Source of the DNA: Phoronis australis
Taxonomy: Eukaryota; Phoronida; Phoronidae
DNA: 64,000 nt
Assembly: GCA_002633005.1 (NCBI GenBank)
Contig: NMRA01000082.1
Location: 62,001 to 126,000, forward strand
Direction: 5' to 3'
Both the position numbers and the translations under genes were made by a program. This document shows, one piece after another, positions 12,301 through 20,500 of this stretch; position 1 is the first letter of the stretch; every line of letters starts with the position of its first letter. The notes under the pieces are model-generated. The model was given only the letters and a program-made list of their open reading frames with translations, made no database searches and was not told the origin of the DNA.

Positions 12301-13257
12301 TTGGGGGTGCGAATGTCAGACGGGCAAAATCCTGCCTAATACTCTGCCTTGCCCCCACCCCCTTAAATCACAATCCTGGATCAGCCCCTGAAGATGACTA
12401 AAAATCAATTTGAATTTTAGATTCTTCAGCAAATACGAGTTGCCAAACCTGAACCCGAAACAAGTCCAGACATTGAGAGCTCTCGTAGTGCATGACGTAA
12501 CTGTGGGCGAGAAGGAAACGTGTTCCACAGGCTCAATTCCTAGTCTCAAAGAGTTAGTCGAAGCAAAAGGTTTTAAATATGAATGTCTTGACGATCCAAA
12601 GTAAGTGAAGATTATGCATAAAAGCTGGTATATATGTAGGCCTATGTTGAAACGTCAGACGTAGCAAGCGCTGCACACTTCCTCAAATCCTGAAATTTCA
12701 GCGTAATCCTATAGCGCAGATCGAATATTGTGAAGTATCTTTTTATGTTTTCATTTGTCTCCTTCTGGAGAATATGTTGGTCATTGGTACGCCAGGTCTT
12801 TATCAATGAGTCACCTTACTAAGCCAATGCTTTTCAAATGAATGGACGGACAGTTTTTCCGATGCGACCATTCGAAGTAAAGAAAAATGTACATTAATGA
12901 CTGCTAACATGTATTTTTTTAATTGTTTATTAGTTTAAATCCGTCGCAACAATTACGTCTTAGGAGAAAGAGTTATAAATCAACGTCACCGCTTGACTTT
13001 GCAGAGACGTAGTTCATCTGCTGTGCGTCGATGACGTAGACTCTCCAAAGTGTCAGTTTGCCAATTCACGACTTAGGAAGACACTTTACAAGTTGCCTTA
13101 CGATAATCGTGTGCGCGTTCAACCTGGTCTTGGACTCGAAGGAAGTGCGACCCAGTTGTCCTCACCGTTAACCCTGCTGCTTCTTAACAACATCTTAATA
13201 CTCGCTGTGAAGCTGGGAACACAGTCATTTGGAGTTATACTTGTATTACTTAAATGA
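6199..13257 (+). CDS. ADP-ribosyl cyclase / cyclic ADP-ribose hydrolase (CD38/BST1 family), six exons
   Basis: Exons 6199-6383, 9593-9719, 11101-11334, 11724-11806, 12421-12600 and 13005-13257 join to 1062 nt, 353 aa. All five introns are GT-AG and all phases agree. The family makes cyclic ADP-ribose, and by base exchange NAADP, from NAD(P). Visible marks: signal peptide (1 to about 20), the FLGRC start of the fold, ten cysteines (49, 65, 82, 143, 156, 164, 244, 265, 277, 286) as in Aplysia cyclase, active-site Trp108 and Trp176 (CD38 W125, W189), catalytic Glu216 in FFSKYELPN (CD38 E226), and Asp138. The TLED signature reads ALAD, so CD38 Glu146 is Ala129. N196GT and N208KT are glycosylation sequons. 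The tail (about 311-353) is hydrophobic after EGSA, suggesting a GPI signal or membrane anchor. Confidence 0.95.
6384..7920. other. Intron 1 of the cyclase gene, 5' part
   Basis: No gene or recognisable repeat seen. It ends at the 11-bp target site duplicated by the retrotransposon insertion. Confidence 0.6.
7931..9445 (+). CDS. Retrotransposon ORF2 remnant: RT thumb region and RNase H
   Basis: An uninterrupted frame runs from the truncation point to TGA (residues below count from the frame's first possible codon at 7874). It opens inside the reverse transcriptase (GMSCNGDKCEALF, HMRHLGVELDRRLNF), past the catalytic YxDD, which is missing. The helical region after RT follows, then an RNase H fold with all four acidic residues: Asp310 (ATDGS), Glu350 (RMEFEA), Asp376 (ATDSMAV) and Asp423 (ERADYLAG), and the GHAG histidine loop. 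About 19 codons upstream of 7931 are intron sequence read by chance. Without RT the protein cannot support transposition. No promoter is evident, but it would be carried in the cyclase pre-mRNA. Confidence 0.88.
   Translation, partial: VCEFCATSGMSCNGDKCEALFCTLDNRLSVDDFPCPTYDGKLIATSDHMRHLGVELDRRLNFTTQVNSMISRANRGINALRAAAGRKAEERHLVMLYKALVTSIFDYALPMINISKNQINRLERLQNIGLRVITGCTRTTSVTALRYLVGIPSIADRQSLLQGITVAKAVQSPFHPLHSQVKTALDRCVNSVPATETYGLRPRPFRNASHQRLSRCSWTVAAVNATMGLIGEHMIAQVAAWLPVQELGEEPNVIIAFNREAREWPPGVAQALCRQQWRDLGGINAIIVATDGSFDGETNRAGWGYQIRCANNVIAEGSGCHHISTSSTRMEFEAIQRALTKLSLLDLENHTIIFATDSMAVLMKVQSGNLPANWGVFRSRHPHHVVIWSFVPGHAGVLINERADYLAGSCTTNQPLYLYSADVKLLARKRNLEQTASQLAEFNDGSRLLEAGIIYGHAAKSHKKSRARVLSNQILTGNVSPGVLRLLLSRGWSGEGINAPAYPQ
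7932..9481 (+). mobile_element. 5'-truncated non-LTR retrotransposon (RT C-terminus plus RNase H, I-like)
   Basis: A roughly 1.55-kb insertion in intron 1 of the cyclase gene, same strand. It is flanked by the direct repeat ACAAAGTGGTG (7921-7931 and 9482-9492), a target-site duplication. The element keeps only the end of ORF2 and stops in a short tandem tail (TATTACAGG units). 5' truncation, a simple-repeat tail and an 11-bp duplication are what target-primed reverse transcription leaves. The RNase H domain inside the ORF points to the I group (I/Ingi-like) rather than CR1 or L1. The frame is intact for about 500 codons, so the insertion is probably recent. Confidence 0.9.
9593..9719 (+). 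CDS. Cyclase exon 2
   Basis: 127 nt, phase 2 to 0, between CCGTTTCAG and GTAATT. It encodes HECQHLWELFFNAFAF then DPC, matching the DCxxxWxxFxxAF...PC block of the family. It lies only about 110 nt after the retrotransposon that fills intron 1. Too short to stand out as an open frame alone. Confidence 0.93.
9771..10020 (+). mobile_element. L1-like reverse transcriptase fragment, plus strand
   Basis: Six-frame reading shows FKFIWNNKDERVKRDVL, then EGGVKMLNI and KIP-stop-IKK, typical of the segment after the RT domain in L1-type elements. In-frame stops and shifts show it is dead. It lies in intron 2 of the cyclase gene. Confidence 0.6.
10037..10090 (+). repeat. 18-bp tandem repeat, three perfect units
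   Basis: Three head-to-tail copies of TTTGTAATGGTGTTTCAC, followed by a partial fourth (TTTGTGAATGG). It sits between the two L1-like fragments. Confidence 0.95.
10200..10400 (-). mobile_element. L1-like ORF2 C-terminal fragment, minus strand
   Basis: Minus-strand reading gives IYKMVYEIVCQKKLPIAQKDF, then with a frameshift NFRSDDWKNYIHF. This resembles the conserved region of L1-type ORF2 that precedes the C-terminal knuckle. Its orientation is opposite to the neighbouring fragment, so they are two insertions or an inverted remnant. Confidence 0.45.
10401..11100. other. Intron 2 of the cyclase gene, 3' part
   Basis: Nothing recognised apart from the acceptor of exon 3 at its end. Confidence 0.6.
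11101..11334 (+). CDS. Cyclase exon 3 (active-site exon)
   Basis: 234 nt, phase 0 to 0, between TTTCACAG and GTGAGT. It carries MLWSG (Trp108), the ALADT variant of TLEDT, GYMVDGAVWCG and YWG (Trp176). As I recall the human CD38 gene, this corresponds to its exons 3 and 4 fused. Confidence 0.95.
11724..11806 (+). CDS. Cyclase exon 4
   Basis: 83 nt, phase 0 to 2, acceptor CTCTATAAG, donor GTGAGT. It encodes VVTLMLNGTRR, the counterpart of the CD38 VVHVMLNGS strand, including the conserved glycosylation sequon. Confidence 0.92.
12255..12390. mobile_element. hAT-like MITE (family 1, copy A) in cyclase intron 4
   Basis: About 136 bp with imperfect terminal inverted repeats: CAGTGGCGGACTTAGG at the left, and at the right the complement of CAGGGGCTGATCCAGGA. 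Inside it shares GCGAATGTCAGACGGGC and AATACTCTGCC with the copy at 31818-31976. No coding capacity. hAT-type ends are an inference from the CAGxGGCGGATCCAG pattern. Flanking 8-mers do not match, so the target duplication is gone. Confidence 0.65.
12421..12600 (+). CDS. Cyclase exon 5 (catalytic Glu)
   Basis: 180 nt, phase 2 to 2, between GAATTTTAG and GTAAGT. It encodes FFSKYELPNL with the catalytic Glu216, then QTLRALVVHD and SLKELVEAKGFKYEC. A hAT-like MITE ends 30 bp upstream of its acceptor. Confidence 0.95.
13005..13257 (+). CDS. Cyclase exon 6 (C-terminus with hydrophobic tail)
   Basis: Begins after GACTTTGCAG, phase 2, and ends at TGA 13255-13257. It encodes the last two family cysteines (LLC and PKC), a polar spacer, then a tail rich in Leu/Ile/Val (LTLLLLNNILILAV ... 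VILVLLK). The soluble Aplysia enzyme has no such extension. Confidence 0.92.
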
Positions 13258-14704
13258 AATAACATTACAATGAAACTTGGAATACAGCATGCTCTTTTTT
13301 GAAACATTCAACGGAAAAATTAAAGTGTTCTGACCTCATTTAGATTAGCAAGTGGTTAAAAAGTACTACCAACAGTATGAAAGCTAAATATATCTCCGTT
13401 ATTTCAAAGAGATGCCTGCAAAACCTCCCATTACTATCGAGAATCATCCAACTTGTTAATGACTGTAGCTTCCACTGTCTCAAACGGGAGTCCGTTCAGT
13501 AACGCTAGGACCTACGCTAGGACATAGCTAAAATTTAGCCAAACTCACGTGCTCTCATTGAAAGTACACGACAACAATTCGCGTAATCTCGCGAAGTCTT
13601 GCTTTTTAGCGAGGTACGAGCGTTACTGAACGGGAGGCAGGTTAAGTTAGTAAAGCCTAAATGACACCCTTTGCTCGACGAAGTACAAATAAGAGCATTA
13701 CTATATAGGGTGGTGAAAACTTTGTTCACCAAGAAAGTTACGTCATAAGTAGCTTAAACACAGTGTGACATTTATAAAAAATTCTGTATGTTGAAAATGG
13801 GGACATTGGTGTGCATATACTAAACATTTTAAACATTTAAACGTTATTTAAATATTGTCCAATGAGAGTTTATATACACGATTAAAGGAAGTTTGCATTC
13901 ATCAATAGGAACTGGAACTAAAATGTGGAAACGGTGACATGTCTAACATGCGCAACAGAACAGGACATAGGCAGAGGCAAAGGCGGCATTTTGACCCACG
14001 AAACTGAATAGGACACGTGACACATGTACTGTATGTGAGAGCAGCACCAATACCCGCCCACAACCTAGTAACAGGTTTTACTGTGTGTGTATTCCCAGGG
14101 TGACGTCTGTAATTGGCTGACTGAGAGCAATAGTGGCAGAGGTCGAACAGGTCGAGGTTAATATTGTTCGCTGAGATCCGTATTGATACTGTACACCCGA
14201 GAGAAGTGTGTATCAGTTTTATCACATAACCACAGAGTTTTCCGTCTGTGGCCAAATTTATCTTGTTCTTGCCTGATTTGGTGTGCTAAAAAGTTCTACT
14301 CGCTTCAGTCGTCGTCAGGATTTATGGTTTCTACAGCGTCTGATTGCTCTGATTCCAAACAGCGACATCTGACGTCCGGGGCATGAGTAAAAAGTGATAG
14401 TTCACACTGTATTGGTCAATATCAAGCTATATAGGGCGCATGTGAGCCGAATTTATGACATTCAAAGTACATAAATATGGTGTCTCGTCTAAAATGAAGC
14501 TTTGAATTGACATGAAATTTGTAATTGTAAACATTGCTTGTCAAATCCTCCACCACATTCTTCACAGACTGATTCGCCGATTGACCTCATCAAAATCGAT
14601 TATGATTGCTGCATGACGTAATAGATCTTACATTTAACATTAGTACTTATCATCAGATTTGGATTGTCAAACAACAAATAGCTTTTTGAGCAGTTACAAA
14701 CGCA
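13258..14704. other. Spacer between the cyclase and the intronless gene
   Basis: No repeat or gene I can support. Open frames here are short and lack splice context. A possible acceptor (GAGCAG at 14687-14692) lies just before the next start codon and could end a 5'UTR intron. Confidence 0.5.
13319..13324 (+). terminator. Possible poly(A) signal of the cyclase gene
   Basis: ATTAAA 62 nt after the stop codon, followed by a GT-containing stretch. No AATAAA is nearer. Weak evidence on its own. Confidence 0.3.
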
Positions 14705-16765
14705 ATGGACCGAGCAACTTGTCCTGAGTCGTCGGGGTCTTCGAGTGATCACAGAATGTTTAGTGAACCTTCGCTGCTTTCCTCGAGCGTGTCTACGTTG
14801 ACTACAGGCGAGGACATCGTACCTACCCCAACGCAGTCTAGGCCGTGCAGCGCAACGTCTGGTGGCACTACCTGCTGCAACTGCGACAGAAGTGCTGTTT
14901 CAACTCCTGTCAAGACACCTGATCCGCCTGCGCCACCTAGTATCATGGTGAGTCATATCACTGAGACTACTTGCCCAAGTAGTGCTCCACTGGATCGATA
15001 TATTGCCCATACCTCTTTAACACGGGTAAGCCCTTTTGTATTAAATCGGTTGCTCGAATACAGGAAATCACTACAACGAGAAATGCAAGAGTTCGCTGAC
15101 ATAAGATCTTCTATAAGACCAAAGAAGGCGTCGACGTTCAGCTGCAGCAGTAAAAATAATGCCATGCCACCCTCTCGTAAAGCAGCAAAACCACACGAGC
15201 GTCAGAAGACGTTTAGGACTTACAAATCTTATACTTGCACAAGTCACGAAACTAATCCTTTTAAGCCACTAAGTTACAATTCTAGAAAAACACGGCTTCG
15301 TAGCCAAAAGTGTTTATTGCCGTGGATGCTTAACAAGCAGACGATAGAAACGAGACACCCTCCGTCACCTGCCCAATGTGAAACTAAAAATTTAGTCAGC
15401 TCTGGAGCGCCACCTCACAGTCAGAAGTCGTCTGACTTTTCAGAAAATGACGACGAGGAGGATACACAAGGGTCTGAAGTAGTCATTGTGCCAATACCGT
15501 CTGCTGCGTCATCATCAAACTCATCCACAGATGAATACGCGATGGCTTCAAAACACATGCGACGAGTCTCGGAGACATGCTCTTCAACGACCTCTTTGGC
15601 TGCAACAGTTGGGTCCGAAGAACAGTGTCAGCGAGACCATGACTGTTCATCCGATGTATCGTCTTTGGGTCCCTGGTCACGCGAGTCGAGTATCCTGTCT
15701 CTGACAGGATTTTGCGGGGCTGAAGAAGTTATAACAAATCTTCCACCGTTGGAGCTGAAACGCAGCGGGGAATCTTCTGACGTGTCACTATCGGTCTGCG
15801 TCGGGTCTGATCAGAGTGCAACTCTACTCAACGTTGACTACGAACTCGAAATGATGAAGGATTGGCAAAGTCCTCCTGAAGACGACCTTACGGCTTTCAT
15901 AGACTCATGTGATGACTTCTATGGTCTAACTGTTGAAGCACGCTGCAGACTGCCTCGTCAACCGTATACGCATGTATTAACTAACATTTCGCAGGAGGGG
16001 AATTCGTGGTCACGGTTCGACACACTTAATCATTTGCCGTTTGGCGATGGAGTAAAAAATAGTCGCGGAAATGAGTCATCGTTTGACTATGTTGTACCGA
16101 AGTTCTCAGTTGAGTATATGAACCTGGAAAGATGCAAGAATCTCCAAACAAGAACAAACAATATTAAAATGTTGCCACCGACAACGACTTTTGGCAACCT
16201 TGGCGATTTCACGGATGTGCAACTGTGGCCAAATACACTACTCGAAAGTCGAGGAAAATGTAAAGAATATGCGGGACGTTACGCGACAGACAAAATCCAA
16301 TGCCCCTTTAAATACTACTTAGGCCCTCAGACAAACTACTCCAGAAACTCGTTTCCCCATGTGAACATGAACGCCCGGTGTTTAAGAACGCCGGTCGTCT
16401 CTACAGCAGCTTTTAGTGAGATGCGCAAGCCGCCTAAAAAGCACGTTTCTTTTCTCCAAACGCTAAGACAAAACATTCATCATCAGACATTCATTAAGTC
16501 CTTACCAAAAGCCAACCTACCCTTTTTGAATCCCGCATTTGGCGTGCGACAACCACGACAAGATTTGGTTACTGACTTTGCCATTAGACCTGTCACCAGA
16601 GGTAGAAAACATGTGCTTCCTAAGGGTCGTGTAGTTACTGTCGTTTTAAAGCTCCCTCGAGTTAACCGAAGACTAGAGGAAACTGAGAAAGAAACCTTCT
16701 CAAAGAATCTGAAAAAGTGTTTCGACAAGGACAGGGATTTAGTAATAAAACGTCATCATCGGTGA
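14705..16765 (+). CDS. Intronless 686-aa protein of unknown function, PP1- and SUMO-docking-like motifs
   Basis: A single uninterrupted frame of 686 codons starts at an ATG with G at -3 and G at +4, far longer than chance in this AT-rich window. I recognise no family. The protein is Ser/Thr/Pro-rich and probably mostly disordered, with no signal peptide or membrane segment. Visible pieces: a CCNC cluster near 57-60; a likely helix (VLNRLLEYRKSLQREMQEF); an acidic stretch (NDDEED) before VVIV (259-262), which fits a SUMO-interacting motif; a second acidic patch (PPEDDLTAF); and KHVSF (579-583), which fits the RVxF docking motif for protein phosphatase 1. The last 70 residues are strongly basic. 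It could be a regulatory or scaffold protein, a retrogene, or one large exon of a longer gene. Confidence 0.72.
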   Translation: MDRATCPESSGSSSDHRMFSEPSLLSSSVSTLTTGEDIVPTPTQSRPCSATSGGTTCCNCDRSAVSTPVKTPDPPAPPSIMVSHITETTCPSSAPLDRYIAHTSLTRVSPFVLNRLLEYRKSLQREMQEFADIRSSIRPKKASTFSCSSKNNAMPPSRKAAKPHERQKTFRTYKSYTCTSHETNPFKPLSYNSRKTRLRSQKCLLPWMLNKQTIETRHPPSPAQCETKNLVSSGAPPHSQKSSDFSENDDEEDTQGSEVVIVPIPSAASSSNSSTDEYAMASKHMRRVSETCSSTTSLAATVGSEEQCQRDHDCSSDVSSLGPWSRESSILSLTGFCGAEEVITNLPPLELKRSGESSDVSLSVCVGSDQSATLLNVDYELEMMKDWQSPPEDDLTAFIDSCDDFYGLTVEARCRLPRQPYTHVLTNISQEGNSWSRFDTLNHLPFGDGVKNSRGNESSFDYVVPKFSVEYMNLERCKNLQTRTNNIKMLPPTTTFGNLGDFTDVQLWPNTLLESRGKCKEYAGRYATDKIQCPFKYYLGPQTNYSRNSFPHVNMNARCLRTPVVSTAAFSEMRKPPKKHVSFLQTLRQNIHHQTFIKSLPKANLPFLNPAFGVRQPRQDLVTDFAIRPVTRGRKHVLPKGRVVTVVLKLPRVNRRLEETEKETFSKNLKKCFDKDRDLVIKRHHR

Positions 16766-17015
16766 AGACGTTAGCTGCCTTTCATTCAAAAAGGAATCGG
16801 GCTTTCATTCCTGATATTTTTTAGCTTTTCATGCCTTCCACAAACGTTTCAATTCCAAGCAAACTGGTAGAACATTTAAATGTCGTTCCTTTTACCATGT
16901 ACAATACAGGTGTATATCGATATATATGTGAATGTATTTATGCACGTGTGAGTTGAAACACAGTGATTAAGATGGTCAAGTAAGTTTGGGTGGTGAGGCC
17001 CAACCGTGTTAGTCT

Positions 17016-17097
17016 GTGTATGTGCGCGCGCGCGTGTGTGTCCGTGCTTGTGTGCGTGCGTGTGTGTGTGTGCGTATGTGTGCCTTGTGTTTGTGTG
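17016..17097 (+). repeat. GT-rich microsatellite
   Basis: Impure (GT)n/(GC)n tract, including GCGCGCGCGTGTGTGT. Open frames crossing it are low-complexity artefacts. Confidence 0.95.
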
Positions 17098-17439
17098 CCA
17101 AGACCATGAGATATGGCACGAAATACGGATTGAAATACGGAAGATCCCGTACGTATTTCATGGTTTGTGTAAGGTCTTCTGGTGGAATAACTTATTGGGT
17201 ACAACTACGAATTCAATTGTTCGGATTCATCTGGACTACCATAACCATTTATTCATGGCGTCGTCAGTGAGATTCATCGATGATAGTTTACATTAGTTCA
17301 ACTCGCGCGCCGATAGATGTCATAAAAGTGCTACCATTACCCGTGGCTGGTCGCTAGATGGGGGGACAGTTACCGGCATAGGCACAAATACGCGTCTCTC
17401 TGGTTCCGTACGTGCCTAACCAGCACGCAGGTACCACAC

Positions 17440-17580
17440 AGTAGCACTCGCTTTAGCATTGGTTGATGTAACCTCGGCAGTCATTGGTTAGCTTTACATC
17501 AACGTGAAAAAATGGCGGACAATGAACGATTTTTAGCCTTGTCATGCAAGTGGTGTAGCAGCAACTATTTCGTTTCTGCA
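17440..17580 (+). promoter_or_regulatory. Possible promoter and start of an unidentified gene
   Basis: Two inverted CCAAT motifs (ATTGG, near 17458 and 17484) precede AAAAAATGGCGGACAATG, a start-codon context common in housekeeping genes and YY1-like. The frame from ATG 17512 runs 79 codons (MADNERFLALSCKWC ...) but looks non-coding after about 23 residues, and only a weak donor (GCA then GTAACG) is present. No downstream exon could be joined with confidence. Confidence 0.2.
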
Positions 17581-20500
17581 GTAACGTTTAATAGCCGCGT
17601 GCTTGAAGCACATACATGTACAATAAACACATATCTGGCCAATTTAACCAGTGTGTTATTCATACTGTATGAATACATGAAAGTGTCAAAAACAAAAGTC
17701 ATCGACAGTAGAAAGATACACTCCGAAAATTTCTGGATTCATATTTCCTGAACATAAATTTTAAGCGCCGATTTTTCTGTACAACAGATCACATTTACAC
17801 TTGCTTCATCAGTCATGCCAGTTTGTTTGCGTAAAGCGCTGCCTGTTGAGAATTCGAGCAGCCAATCTGAAACGCCGGTATAAAAACATTCCCGAGGAAA
17901 ATTAAGTGGTACTTACGTGCTGGCTACCACCTAGCGGCACGCAGGGAACCAGCGAGAAATACTCGTTTCCGTGAACATTTTGTTGCCGTGACATACGTGA
18001 GCTGAAGTCCCATTGCATGAAACCACGTGTTTAAATCTCACCGATCGACAATGCTACAACTTGGGGACCCTCGCAAAATAGGGGCTCCATCATCTAAAGC
18101 AGTGTCCAAATTGGTGACGATGAGGAGGTGGGGCAAAGAGACTCGCTATCGCATGAATTACGGGCTCCGTCTCGTCTACAGGTGCTCGATCCCCTCAAAA
18201 GTCGTGGCGACCGTTGGAAGTGAAAATTAGGACCCAGGGGGCCTTTGACAGTTATGGGGACCGGAGGCACTGGGTTAGAAAATTTTGACGAAAGGTGAAT
18301 GGTTGTAATTATTAGAATCCCCAAACTGTTTGGCTTGGGGCCTCGAGTCTCTAGTACGGCAATGCTGAGTGGGACAACTTGGAGTTTACTCATAAATTCT
18401 GGGCAACGAATAGTCACAAAGCCGCGTGATCAATACTGACCGACATAGAACATCGGAATTGAACAGTATCTAGAGACAGTGGACATACCTACGGTTAATT
18501 TACTTCGTTCCCGCCGCTTGGAGATGAAAGTGCGGACCAGTCTCCGATTGAAAGTTGCCTTCCGTCATTTTTACGGTGAATCCCGAGGCACGAGATTTGA
18601 AGAGACCAGCCGACGAATTGGAAAAGTTTACGACTTATTGCTTTCGGGTAATAGTCAACAGGAAGAAAGTCACTTAAGAACATGTAGCAAAGACTTGATC
18701 AAATCTAGGAATCAATACGTGTTGGTTCCCAGCTCAAAGTGATAAAAGCCCGCTTCAAAATATGACTTCTGCTTTCGTGAAGTTCGCTTTAGTGTGTGGG
18801 CCATTTTTAAAGTTGCATTTCGCACCTGTTACCTGTCAATATTCACGCTCTTAAACGAAGTGATTTAGTTGGGGTTTAAGAGCACCAGAACACTCATCCA
18901 ATATTGAATTATTGTCGAATGAGCTAGCAACTGAAGTCACAAGCCATGCGCTATTCTTGATTCCATAGTCCAATTTTGGGTCGCTGCTTGTATCGATGTT
19001 CTTGTTCATGGTAATGGAAATGGACTTCAGTTGCCTTTAGCAATATTATGGATCCGACTCGATATGATTAACCTAATTAGGTTACCGTTTAAGCCTTCCA
19101 AACAGGGAGAAATACAGCTTTAAAGTCAAATATCTTCAAAATTACAAGTTGCAAAAAGTTTAATTTTACGCAAGACTCCTGAGGTCTTAATTCTAAGTTC
19201 AGAAAAAATATAATGAATGGACCTTGTTTGTATATAGACATGTAATTAAAACGGTCTACATCAGGGGTCTCATGGTAAAAAATCCTGTCAGGACACCAAT
19301 CTCAAGAGCGAAATGATCAACATGTCATGTGCATGTAAACTATAAACTCGCTCAACATGCTGTACAAAGAAAGGATTGTTTCGCATTAGGGGCGTGAGTA
19401 AACTTTCGACGAATACGCCATAGGTGCATGATCCGTGTAACACCGTGGGCGCAGTACAAGTAAACGGAGTGAGCCACACCGCCTTCGTCTAAGTATTGTT
19501 CGTTTACGCAGTAACCAAATATCTCAGAACTTGTTGATTTTCCTTATTTTTATTGTACGCCCATACCCACATGTGCATTTTGGAACATACGCCCAATGAA
19601 AAATAAACTGACAAGATTACCATCTGCCAATTCCCGCCTAATTTCCAAGAAATTGAAAACATGGACACAATAGTCTTAAAAATAAACTGAACAACGTCGA
19701 CATACGACACAAAGTTTCGACATCCAAATGACCATTTATTTTGGACTCAATCCGTTTCAAATCTTGATGTGTTCCAACAAGATATCGTCAGATGTCGCTT
19801 CGCACACTCTTGTCGAAATCGCGACAACTTACCAAGCATTCCCACTAGAATAACTAGCGGCTAGACAGAGTATCATCACATTTAAGTCCAGCGAATTTTC
19901 CACAAAATTTTTCGCCTAATGCTGATGAATAATTCCGGAAGAAGTTTGTCGTAGTTTGGCGTAGTCTAATATAGTTATATCGAAGACTGTCTAGTATATT
20001 TTAAAGAATAGAATTCTTCAGTTGATAAACGAAATCTTACAATACAAACACAGATTGTGGTTTTCGTGTAGGCGAATACATTTGTGTCAAGCCTGAATAT
20101 GTTGGGAATGGCATAATTACAAGCTTTTGACAATCCAGTACATATCTTTTGAAAATGCCGGTTTTAAACAAGCCGATTGTCTTGCGCACGTATAGGCATG
20201 GCAAACCTATATTTACTCAACCAATTGAATATTTGAGATGATGGACGAAACCTTAAATTTGTTTACAAAAATATGCAGGGTATGTTCTCAGTAAATCAAT
20301 GTTCATTCATTCATTATGCCTGCAATTTCATTAGATATCCCTTCAGTGTATATTAAGGTAGCAAATTCTCAAGTTAGGGCTTCAAATAAAGTGTTTCATA
20401 TATTGAGTATTGTTTCAAGAATGCCATATTGCAGTCTTGGGGTTTTCGAGTAATTTTCCCTAAATTTCTTGAGATTTTATTCAGGAATTATTGGTGGTAC

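Noticed and set aside
17006-17296. Cys/Val/Arg-rich frames over the GT microsatellite
   Set aside because: Low-complexity translation of a simple repeat on both strands.
18479-18742. An 87-codon plus-strand frame
   Set aside because: It starts at GTG, has no clear acceptor, and the opposite strand is also open.
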